Below are positions 55,531 through 64,000 of a stretch of 64,000 nt of DNA, piece by piece. The notes under the pieces were generated by a model that worked only from the letters and a program-made list of their open reading frames with translations, made no database searches and was not told where the DNA came from. The position numbers and the translations under genes are program-made. The first letter of the stretch is position 1, and every line of letters starts with the position of its first letter. Source of the stretch: Limnanthes douglasii subsp. nivea (Eukaryota; Streptophyta; Magnoliopsida; Brassicales; Limnanthaceae); assembly GCA_036936605.1 (NCBI GenBank), contig JAUPFV010000001.1, positions 31,877,900-31,941,899 on the forward strand. Direction: 5' to 3'.

Positions 55531-57270
55531 AATGGGTCTAACTAGGGCAAGTTCTTATCTATCAAATGGTATTGGTTCGGACACAAATTCCATGGGGACT
55601 GCTGGTACATGGATCATGTTTCTATACCTTTGTCAAGGGTCATATTTCTTCACCAAATATTTAGCATCTGTCATAATGGTAGGCCAATAATATCCTGCTA
55701 ACAACACTCTTCTAGTCAAAATTTTGTGGCCACAATGTGTTTACCCTTCTCTATCATGTAGTTATGACAGAACACTTTGTGATTCATTGGATCCAAGGCA
55801 ACGCAGCAAAGGCATGCTGATAAAACCCAACTGAGACCTCTCTTAACACAAAGATCCAATGTTATGCAAAGGAAACAACCATAAAATTTTCCGACCTTGG
55901 AACATGTTCATATTTGATGCAATTAAACCCAACTTAGACCTCTCTTAACACTTCTAAATACTTTATCAAGTGATCTTTTCTAGTTTCGGATTGCCCCAAT
56001 GCCTGATGAACGAGTAGCTAGAAATCAGTTATCAATCATACTCTCTTGGTTAAAAGCAAGGTCTTATTTTCCTAGTTGCTATCACCAATTTTAAGGCTAA
56101 TTTTTCTAATTTTAAGTATCTTTTCTCAGCTTCCAACAAACTCTTTCTTATATAATAAACAGGGCGGCAGGTAATTATCAACGTCTCGCACCATTACAGC
56201 ACTTACAGCATACTCCGATACTGATAGATACATATAAAGTCTTTCCCGATCTACAGGTTTGAATAACATTTTCGGTGAGGATAATTGTTTCTTGATTTCA
56301 ACGAAAGCCTGATCACAATGAGGAGACCAATTAAAGTCTTTAACATTTCTTAAAACTTGGAAAAACTAAGCATATTTGTATGACGATCTTGAAATAAATT
56401 GGTTTAATGTAGTTTTGACAGAACACTTTGTAATTCATTGGATCCAAGGCAACGCAGCAAAGGCATGCTGAAATATTTTTTATAAAGAACCCCCCCCCCC
56501 TTAAAACTAGAAATCCATGAGCTTTATAATTTATCTTTTTAGCCAACACCTTGTCTAGAGATAATACTTAAATAATAATAAACTCTTGAATCTCATTTCT
56601 CCAGTCTTTAGAGATTGTGTCTGATACGTGTAGATTTTCTCCCACTTAACCCTTTATTTCAATGGTTGTGGCTATAAAAGGATACTTTTGCACAAAGATC
56701 CAATGTTATGATTTAGAGTAAGGAAACAACCATAAAAGTTTCTGACCTTGGGACATGTTCATATTCGATGCGATTAAACCCAACTGAGACCTCTCTTAAC
56801 ACTTCTAAATACTTTATCAAGTGATCTTTTCTAGTTTCGGATTGCCCCAGCGCTTGATGAACGAGTAGCTGGAAATCAGTTATTAATCATACTCTCTTGG
56901 TTGAAAGTAAGGTCTTATTTTCCTAGCTGCTATCACCAATGTTAAGGCTAATTTTTCTAATTTTAAGTATCTTTTTTCAGCTTCCAACAAACTCTTGCTT
57001 ATATAATAAACAGGCGGGGGTAATTATCAACTTCTCGCACCATTACAACACTTATAGCATACTCCAATACTGATAGATACATATAAATCTTTCCCGATCA
57101 ACAAGTTTTGAATAACATTTTGGGTGAGGATAATTGTGTCTTGATTTCAACGAAATCCTGATCACAATGAGGAGACCAATTAAAATCTTTAACATTTCTT
57201 AAAACTTATAAAAACTGAGCATATTTGTCTGACGATCTTGAAATAAATTGGTTTAATGCTGCCAATCTTC
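55531..57270 (-). pseudogene. Gypsy-F RNase H region with internal tandem duplication
   Basis: The minus strand encodes LTGRLAALNQFISRSSDK (about 57200-57260), DFNWSPHCDQDFVEIK (about 57140-57190) and LYVSISVLEYAISVVMV (RNase H start, about 57030-57080), all with stops. The same stretch occurs again at 55850-56400, so this part of pol is duplicated in tandem. Each copy is preceded by the block GACAGAACACTTTG...GGCATGCTGA (55763-55817 and 56417-56470). An 11-C homopolymer is at about 56489-56499. 55531-55760 holds the linker to integrase. Confidence 0.75.
55763..57255. repeat. Direct duplication inside Gypsy-F pol
   Basis: Unit 1 is 55763-56416 and unit 2 is 56417-57255. They share GACAGAACACTTTG (start), AAAGATCCAATGTTATG, GACCTCTCTTAACACTTC, TTTCGGATTGCCCCA, AGGTCTTATTTTCCTAG and AATTGGTTTAATG (end). 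Unit 2 carries about 200 bp (56470-56690) not present in unit 1, including the poly-C run. Confidence 0.85.
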
Positions 57271-58020
57271 CAGTTAACACCTGAACTTATTTAGTATTCT
57301 GAGGTGGATCCATGACCAACAAAGCATCTAACTGATCTGGGTCATCCTGAATCTCTTTCTCACATATAATATAACCCAAACGGTACATTTCTTAGGATTT
57401 AATTTCAAATTGATGGCTTCCAACTTATAAAAAACTCATTGAAAGTCGAATATGTGATCTTCCTCCTTTGGGATTTTAACCATCATATTGTCAATATATA
57501 CTTCTACATTTCTTTTGACCAGATTATCAAATGATTTATTCAATATTCATTGATAAGTGGTTCCAGCACTCTTCAACCCAAAAGGCATTACCTTATAATA
57601 ATGAAGGCCGCTATCGGTGATAAAAATAGTGTGATCTTAATCATTTGGATCCATTTGTATCTGATTATACCCAGAAAAAGCGTCCATAAATGACAACAAC
57701 TTGTTCCCTGATGTAGAATCTACTAGTTGATCTATCCGGGGTACTGGAAACAGATCATTGGGGAAAGTTTTATTGAGATCTGTAAAGCCAACACACATAT
57801 GCCATTTTCCATTTTTATTCTTGACTAAGACTGCGTTAGCTTTTTAAATAGGGTATTGAAATACTTTAGTATGTCCCACCTTGGTTAGCCGATCTAATTC
57901 TTGGACTATCGCTTCAGATTTCTCTTTGGAAAAAGTTATTCTTTCTTTCTATCACTGGTCCAGCATCGGATCGAACAGATAGTTTGATACTAATCATGTT
58001 GGCTGGCATTCCAGTTAAAT
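57271..58020 (-). pseudogene. Gypsy-F reverse transcriptase
   Basis: The minus strand encodes TDLNKTFPNDLFPVPRIDQL (about 57730-57795), LLSFMDAFSGYNQIQMDPND (about 57645-57710, first catalytic D), TIFITDSGLHYYKVMPFGLK (57570-57640) and VEVYIDNMMVK (about 57490-57520), where the catalytic Y-x-D-D box reads Y-I-D-N. An in-frame stop follows the QMDPND block. The second catalytic Asp is lost, so the enzyme is dead. Confidence 0.88.
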
Positions 58021-58904
58021 ACTCGTCACACCAAGCAAATATATGCAGATTATTAGAAAAAAGGACAATAATTTTTCTTTTAACTTTAATGGTAATTTAG
58101 ATTCGACCTTGATACTTTTACCTTCTTCCAAGCGATGGATTTCAACTTCTTCAACTAGGATTACTGCACTAGGAGCCTCCATTGGATCATATATCTCATT
58201 TAGTTTGGTAGAAGGCTCCATTGATTGCTATTCTTTGTCATCCTTTACTGTTTTAATGAATTTGGAGTAAGAATAGTAACATAACATTCTCGTGCTATGT
58301 TTAGAGTACTTCAGACGACACCTACTTGGCCTCCCACAACATATTTTAAACATTGGTGGACTGTGGATGCTACTACATGCATCCTAGATAGCTAAGACCT
58401 ACCAAATATAGAATTTTAAAACCTTGGACATTAAACTACTACAAACAAAACTCTTACTAGCTTCTTTAATGGCCCTTTTCCCAATAAGACCTCTCCTTCA
58501 AATTTTCAATCACATCGGCCGAGTTACTAATAAATCCTACAATGGTCCTATTCGAACGTTGAATGATTGAGGGATTCTTCATTTGCTTGTAGGTTGACAT
58601 ATTTAGAATATTTTTCGAACTGCATGTATCAATCAAGATTCGACGTATATTATTGGCCTCAATGGATGCTCCTTAACTACAACATCTTCATGTGGGCCTA
58701 CAATATTTCTCAATTCATCTTCACCGAAAACAATTAATGGAGTCGGTCCCTGATAAAGATATGTTGATATTTTCCCTTCTAATTGAGTAGTCATGCTGTT
58801 AACAACATGCCTTTTTCTTGAACTACTTGAGGGTGCAATCATGGTATCTTCCCCAAAAATAGTTAAAGTTTCAAAGACGTTGCATAAATTGGATATTGTT
58901 TTTT
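58021..58904 (-). pseudogene. Gypsy-F protease region
   Basis: FGEDELRNIVGPHEDVVVKE (frame 58633-58842) is the conserved block upstream of the gypsy protease. The active site follows as ILIDTCSSKNIL (about 58595-58630), with D-T-C-S in place of D-T-G-S. Downstream VGFISNSADVIE-like residues are present (about 58500-58545). 58015-58221 is a short minus frame in the linker to RT. Confidence 0.78.
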
Positions 58905-60600
58905 TTACACTATCACCCCAACTTGGTTCCGATCTAGATCATGCTCAAAATACTCCAGGTCTGCATCAAATCTTTCCACAATCATCATAGCATCTTCTTG
59001 TCTAGATTCCCCAATATATTTCCCCATAACATTTAGCGATGTTGCTAGTGTTGTGCTTGCACTAGGCTGGGAATCAATGTTCACTTGCTTGTTGCCTCCT
59101 TGCTTTTGAACAAACACGGACAACTTTCCTTTGTCAATCAAAGTTTTTATATCTTGTATCAGGGGAATGCAATCTTGAGTATCATGATCCACATCGTTAT
59201 GATATTTACAGAAACAAGTATTCTGATTTTCCTTTGGAGATTGAATTTGTGTCGGCCTTCGGAAATGCACATCATTTTTAGTTTTGTCATAACTAGTGGA
59301 CACATTTTCATTTATATCATCAAACCATTCGGGTTGGACCCACTGACTCCTTCTTGGTCCAGACGGTTGGCCCTGATTTGACTGATTTTTCCTTGATTGA
59401 TGTGAACCCTGTCAGGAGTCTTTAGGCCGGTAATTGACTGTGGCATAAGATTGAGTACTAGCTTCAGAGATTGAAGTTTTTGGAGTAGACCTATTATGGC
59501 GCAGTATTCTAGACTTTTTGGTTTCTTCTACTGTGATTTATTTTCGACATGGTTCAATAATCCTCCTCAAGTCATAGTTTTCTTCCGAGTTACTGAATCA
59601 ACCAACTCACCAAGCATTCAATATTTCCTTAATGAAGCAATGGCTACTTGCTCGAAACAATCAACCAATTTGTTTTTCGTATTTACAAAATGGCTAATGT
59701 AGTCTTTTAAGGATTCATTTGGTTATTGTGCATAATGAATGATAGTGTCACCATTTCCAGAATACATCGAAGCTTTTAATAGAACATTATGGTAAACTAT
59801 TATACCATTTTGGAGCACTCCATTTAAAAGTATGCGAGAAGGACCGACATAACAACTTATCATCATCATCATCAAAGTTCATCATGAAATTTTTGAACTG
59901 CTCACGGTAATTATCATAGTCTTTACTACCATCGTATTTCTCTATTTAAGAATTATTAAACCGCCTCGGAAAATGTCCAGATAAAATCTTGGAAGACAAA
60001 GTTAATTGTCTTTGGTTATGGCTACAACTAAACATATGATCTTCATCAAGAGTTGCAAAGATACCTGGTTCAGATTGGACAACAAATTGATCATTTAACA
60101 GATGATCAATTTTGTGGTCTGCCGATCCTTTTACTTTCCATTGGTATTTTTTATTTTTACTTTTGTCTTTCCTATCCCTCTTCTTACAATGTTTCTTGGT
60201 TAACATTTATTTCTTATTTTGACGGTCGTTGTCACTACTAGAAGAAAAGAAGTGGAATTATCTGAATCAGACTTTGTAGCAGAATTTTTATCAGAATTCG
60301 ATGTGTTCATTAACTTCTTTGACCGATGTTCTCTCTATGAACTTATGTGAGCATTCAGAGATTTATCACTTTCATCCTGTCTGGGATTGTTACTCGGCTC
60401 ATCTTTCAGAATACATCTTGTAGAGAATTTCCATTTTAGTTCTATTTCATATTTTTATTGGGCCTTTAAAGCATCAATTTCATCCCTCAGCTGATCACGT
60501 TCGTCTTCTATGAAATGTCTTCCCTCCGTATTATAATTGACATGTGAAATAGTAGCATGGTCATTTTCGCCTCTTATCCCCTCATTGTTAAGAGGGGGGA
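58905..60600 (-). pseudogene. Gypsy-F gag
   Basis: The N-terminal region (60206-59946 open) has a K/R-rich KKRDRKDKSKNKKYQWK stretch. The capsid core reads YDGSKDYDNYREQFKNFMMN (about 59880-59940), then decayed gag sequence, and the C-terminal part (59303-58905 open) carries the zinc-knuckle type CKYHNDVDHDTQDC (about 59170-59215) typical of Tat gag, followed by LIQDIKTLIDKGKLSVFVQK. Stops lie between 59320 and 59900. Gag packages the element RNA. Confidence 0.85.
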
Positions 60601-60729
60601 TGTCTTGCATATCGAGATCCACGCTTCAAAGAATTTCTAAGTAAAATCCACCATCGAGGTACGATCCGCAACTATGGTTTTGAATAGATCTATTCAGGCA
60701 CCTCACGCCTCCAACCGTGGTTGCCAATC
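60601..60729 (-). other. Gypsy-F leader and primer-site region
   Basis: Directly inside the 5' LTR the minus strand reads GATTGGCAACCACGGTTGGA, where the primer binding site must lie (about 60709-60728). I cannot assign the tRNA by eye. The rest is the short leader before gag. Confidence 0.6.
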
Positions 60730-61115
60730 TGGTGATGATAAAATCTAATTTAGAGGTAAATATGGAAGATTTTTAGGTTATTTGGTATTAAATTTTTGGT
60801 AGAGAGTATGGAGAGAAATGAGGTTTTTGTATTTAATGTTTTATGGAAAAATTTTAACCAATTTAATATTGTTAGTTGAGTTATTTATACTCTTTTTGAG
60901 ATCCATGGGCTATTCGGGTAAGATATTCTATTCTGGTCAATTTTATAAGCCTCCAAGTCCATAATCCAGTCTACTAGGCACATAGTTGAGCCATCAAGCT
61001 TACTTAGTTTACTGCTTATTCATCAAGGTTTGGCTTTCGGGTCCAAATTACCCCCTCTAAATAAATTTTGAACCACTTTACCGTAAAGGGCATCCAAAAA
61101 AATTTGATCCTATCA
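60730..61115 (-). promoter_or_regulatory. Gypsy-F 5' LTR
   Basis: 386 bp, TGGTGATGAT ... TCCTATCA on the plus strand. The minus-strand TATA is TATAAATAA (plus 60881-60889), conserved with the 3' LTR. It contains about 20 bp (CTTTCGGGTCCAAATTACC) absent from the 3' LTR. Confidence 0.9.
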
Positions 61116-61120
61116 AATTC

Positions 61121-63275
61121 AATATCTAAAATATAGCATCACATCATTAATTAGAGACCTTAAGGGAAACATATTAACATATGCTTGTATGAGCACATCA
61201 CTAATTAGAGACCTTAGGCCAAACATATCAATATGTAATTGTATTAGTTTGATAAAATTCATTGTTGTTCCAATTTGTAATATAATTAACTCGGGAACGC
61301 ACTTAGTAGGGTTAGATTCCCTACTTCGATAAAAATAAATGACCTTTATAGTTGCGCATATCGTGAAAATATGCAGTGAGAATTTATTTGATGTAATAAT
61401 AATGGTATCGCCATGATATCCATAGAGGTCGTCGTTGTACATTAAGTTGTCACTACGACGATAAAACCAAAATTAGTATGTGACACGACAACAATAGAGG
61501 GTGTCCGACAAAAAGTCCTATTGTTTTTTTTACAGATTATGGCTTAAGAAGTAGTGGCAATAATTCTTGTAACACGGTTACACGATCACAAATTTGTCCA
61601 AATATCCTATATTACTTCCATATTTCATACTTAATTAATTAAACAAATAATACAATATTTTAATTGATAATCAGTCAAATATCATACGATCGTAACCTTA
61701 GTTCCACCACCTTTACCAAAGCAATCAACAATCAATTTCCAGGTGTGGATCTTTTAGAGAAAATAAAATCACATGTATATAAATATTTGATTGAAGAACA
61801 AAACCCTAATACTCATTCTTTAAAGGGTGGCTCTAATGTCACTTGTTTGGTTCGATTTGTTTGAATTATAAACTAAACATACATAAAACCTCTTCCTTAT
61901 AAGAGTTATTCCCTAAATGTTGGAATATAAATACTTATAAAAAATCTATTAGGTTTTCTTGTTCTTTCCTTCATTTTTGTCTCTCGCTCTTTGTTTGTCT
62001 TTGCATTCTTTAAATTTAATCTTCAACATTTGATCTTCTAACCAGCAAAAACTCTAGACTCATTTGTAGTCTTTTATTGAAGGAATTAAACACTAATATC
62101 CCTTTATATAGGATTTGAATTGGAAATTTAATATAACAATTAGGGATGATAATGGACTGGGTTCAGACCGGGTTCGACTCAACCCGCTCGAGCCTTTTTT
62201 TTCTTTGAACCCAAACCTGGTCTGGCCTGGCCCGCTACAGGTTTAATATAATTGAACCCGACACCGATTCTCTCTTATCCGCACAATTTTTACTATTCGG
62301 ATTGTTTGACCTGGTCCGACTCAACCCAAACACAACTCAAAATTGACTTTATCTTTTGAGTTAAACAAAAAAATAAGATATAATTTTTTAAAACCAAAAC
62401 AAACATAAGTAAAAAAAAATTAATATTATTAAAATGAATAAACATAAATTTTTCACAAAGCAAACAATCTAAAACATATCTTAAATAGTGTGAAATAATA
62501 TATTAAAACAAACATAAAATATTCTTGAACGGGTTTCTAGGTTTATCATCAATTATCATAACCACTTATCATAATAATTTCATCTTCAGTCTTCATTTTC
62601 AAAATCATCGAAAAAGATCCAATATAGATTACAAATGTGTCATAGCTTTTGACGACGAATCTAACAAATAACATAATGTTAGGTTAAATAATAAAGATTA
62701 ATGGTAAATTTAATTTTTTATTTCAAAAATAAATACCTTAAAATTTTATATATTATTGGAAATTAAGTTAATTAGTATAACTTAATTAGTAAATATATTA
62801 TTGGAAACGATATTTACCGGAAGAATTTAATTAGTAATTAGTATAAGAACGGTATTTATATATTATAGGAAATCATATGAATGAGAGTCTTTTAGTAATT
62901 AGTAAATATTGTTTTTTATTATATATAGTTTATATTTTCGGATCAGGTCAAGTTGGACAAATCAAAAATCTAAACCCGACCGGACCTGTATGTGGGCCAC
63001 AATTTTCATAACCATGCCTCAACTATTATATGTTCGGCTCGGACAAAGTCCAAATGGATCAGACAAGATAGGGATGATCCGGGCCAGCTTGGACCAATAT
63101 TCTCATTCTTAGTAGCAATCCTCATTTTGTTAAGTTATTATGGTCATACACCATAACCTTCAATTGTTTGTTTCTTTACAAATTAGTCTCTAGAATTTTA
63201 CTTTTCATTTAAGTGTCAATATTTGTATTCAATCATTCACAATATCAGAATTTGACGTGGTATCTACACAAGTAC
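61121..63275 (-). mobile_element. Copia-E, right part (leader, mutated PBS, 5' LTR carrying a MITE)
   Basis: 61121-61840 matches the Copia-D leader (GATCGTAACCTTAGTTCCAC, AAAGCAATCAACAATCAATT, CAGGTGTGGATC). The PBS region reads CTCTAATGTCACTTG instead of CTCTGATACCACTTG, so it is mutated. The LTR starts at 61844 and aligns with 43047 onward up to 62140, then after the MITE from 63112 to about 63275, where similarity to Copia-D stops (its last about 120 bp are missing). The tandem phrase CATCA(A)TTAATTAGAGACCTTA at 61145 and 61200 is a local leader duplication. Confidence 0.85.
62141..63111. mobile_element. hAT-like MITE (hAT-2) inside the Copia-E LTR
   Basis: The left end TAGGGATGATAATGGACTGG and the right-end complement TAAGAATGAGAATATTGGTCC form imperfect terminal inverted repeats. 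Subterminal regions are GC-richer (GGGTTCGACTCAACCCGCTC; CCCGACCGGACCTG), around an AT-rich middle. The flanks ATAACAAT (62133-62140) and GTAGCAAT (63112-63119) match at 6 of 8, an 8-bp target duplication as made by hAT transposases. The uninterrupted Copia-D LTR has this octamer once (43335-43342), confirming both borders. No coding capacity. Confidence 0.85.
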
Positions 63276-63356
63276 CTCTGATAAAGAGAAAAAATATTGT
63301 GAAGAATGAGCTAAATTGGGTAAATAAAGGAGTTAATTTTTTTTAATAAAATATTG
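63276..63356. other. Short spacer
   Basis: AT-rich sequence between the broken Copia-E LTR and Gypsy-G. Nothing recognised. Confidence 0.4.
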
Positions 63357-63671
63357 TGTAAGAAACCCAACAAATGTGTACTATTAAGGGTGCTTAGGGT
63401 AGTAAATAACTATTATGGTTAAGATTAGTAAAGAGTGGCGTGAAGTGTCCATAAGAGAGGGTAAACTTGTAAATTATATACCCACCACTTGTATTATATA
63501 AAGCAACGCCCCTTTTTGAGAAAGAGGTCCAATCATTATTCAATCATTTGCTAATTATTCCTTTTGTCATTTTCTCTCTCTACTTATTCTTATATTTCTT
63601 TGTTCAATTACTGTCATAAGAAAATTGCTTAGACTGATAACACCCCCTCTAGGAAATCTTTGGAACTATCA
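63357..63671 (+). promoter_or_regulatory. Gypsy-G 5' LTR
   Basis: A TG...CA interval (TGTAAGAAACCCAAC ... GGAACTATCA) directly followed by a gypsy-style primer site. TATA box TATATAAAG at 63495-63503, then a pyrimidine-rich CATTTTCTCTCTCTAC leader within the LTR. The left border is provisional because the other LTR lies outside the window. Confidence 0.65.
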
Positions 63672-63672
63672 T

Positions 63673-63690
63673 TGACATCATCTGTGGGAA
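63673..63690 (+). other. Degenerate gypsy primer binding site, Gypsy-G
   Basis: TGACATCATCTGTGGGAA resembles the TGGCGCCGTCTGTGGGAA primer-site context common in plant Tat-type gypsy elements; TCTGTGGGAA is conserved while the TGGCGCC core has changed at several positions. Confidence 0.55.
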
Positions 63691-63844
63691 AGGGATTGGT
63701 ACCCAGAATAATTTTTCAAAAACCACTATTTTATTCTCAAACGCTTTGAGAGTAATGAATACAAAAATGCTAGGAGAGCTATATGTTGGCACAGATAATC
63801 GTGTGAATTGAAACTCATCTGGAGATTTCCCCATCAAAAAATAA

Positions 63845-64000
63845 ATAGTGAAGGAAATAAACAACAATGATAGACATACTGAGGAGCTACTAGAGGAATC
63901 TGCCTTAGTAACTCGACCGAAAGAACTTTTAGAAGATATGGAAAGGTTGCACATTGAGGAGGAAGCAGTTCTGAATTTCAAAAAGTCTAAAATCAGAGGT
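63845..64000 (+). CDS. Gypsy-G gag start (partial, runs off the window)
   Basis: An open frame without an ATG of its own so far reads NNNDRHTEELLEESALVTRP, KELLEDMERLHIEEEA and LNFKKSKIRG to the last base. The acidic, E/L-rich N-terminus and its position about 170 bp after the primer site fit the beginning of gypsy gag. No stop is seen in 52 codons. The start codon is unclear (possibly upstream in another frame, suggesting decay). Too short for firm assignment. Confidence 0.45.
   Translation, partial: MVKEINNNDRHTEELLEESALVTRPKELLEDMERLHIEEEAVLNFKKSKIRG

Larger units (their letters stand above)
49841..61115 (-). mobile_element. Gypsy-F: full-length, degenerate Ty3/gypsy element of Tat type
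   Basis: LTRs at 49841-50205 and 60730-61115 (TGGTGATGATAAAAT ... CTATCA) are flanked by the 5-bp target duplication AATTC (49836-49840 and 61116-61120). On the minus strand: gag, protease, RT, RNase H and integrase, the Ty3/gypsy order. Between integrase and the 3' LTR lie a 61-bp tandem array and a roughly 3-kb region with plus-strand coding remnants. Both are features known from the Tat lineage (Grande, Retand, Ogre relatives). The LTRs differ at many sites and by a 20-bp indel, so the insertion is old. It sits in the leader of Copia-E. Confidence 0.92.

Noticed and set aside
58021..59702. Plus-strand frames of 62-98 codons
   Set aside because: Antisense to Gypsy-F gag and protease. The genuine antisense coding region of this element is at 50.2-53.5 kb instead.

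Overview
The window is nuclear DNA of a flowering plant, probably a eudicot. The evidence is AT-rich sequence, plant-type Ty1/copia and Ty3/gypsy LTR retrotransposons with initiator-tRNA-Met primer sites (copia), a plant LINE, a tRNA-derived SINE, hAT-like MITEs, and remnants of plant-specific host genes with introns. I cannot name the species. Almost everything is transposon-derived. The one intact host gene I can defend is a small secreted-peptide precursor (minus strand, 47980-48306) carrying the C-T-N-I-P motif of the CTNIP/SCREW phytocytokines.

Layout. 0.1-0.6 kb: 97-bp tandem array. 0.6-1.9 kb: 5' part of a copia element (Copia-A). 2.3-3.7 kb: intron-bearing pseudogene of a TRAF/MATH-domain protein (MUSE13/14 type). 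3.8-6.7 kb: two copies of a roughly 1-kb segment; the second copy is interrupted by Copia-B (6749-14043), which has both LTRs, a 5-bp target duplication (TSD) and several coding breaks. 14.6-16.1 kb: long inverted repeat with extra copies of one arm. 16.1-21.0 kb: Copia-C, minus strand, a damaged relative of Copia-B. 21.3-25.1 kb: 5'-truncated LINE. 25.7-26.0 kb: minus-strand LTR/leader piece that may be the missing 5' end of Copia-C. 26-36 kb: AT-rich DNA without recognisable genes, holding two non-autonomous TIR elements (M1, M2) whose cores are minisatellites, plus microsatellites. 36.4 kb: SINE with an 18-bp TSD. 36.6-43.6 kb: Copia-D, minus strand, with an RT-integrase segment present twice and an unrecognised host-like sequence between the copies. 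44.4-47.6 kb: tandem arrays, a third TIR/minisatellite element (M3) and a hAT-like MITE. 48.0-48.5 kb: the CTNIP-like gene and its promoter. 48.65-63.28 kb: Copia-E, minus strand, split by an 11.3-kb Ty3/gypsy element (Gypsy-F, 49841-61115, TSD AATTC) and, in its LTR, by a hAT-like MITE (62141-63111). 63.36 kb to the end: LTR, primer site and start of gag of another gypsy element (Gypsy-G).

How it fits together. Copia-D and the first 3.8-4.8 kb segment act as paralogous empty sites for insertions in Copia-E and the second segment, so insertion order can be read from this window alone: Copia-E before Gypsy-F and the MITE, and the segment duplication before Copia-B. By eye the Copia-B LTRs differ at about 15 of 768 positions, so this is a recent insertion, whereas the Gypsy-F LTRs are strongly diverged. 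Gypsy-F has the Tat-lineage layout: gag-pol on the minus strand, then a 61-bp tandem array, then a region with plus-strand (antisense) coding remnants before the 3' LTR. No retroelement here has an intact gag-pol frame; the autonomous machinery in the window looks dead.
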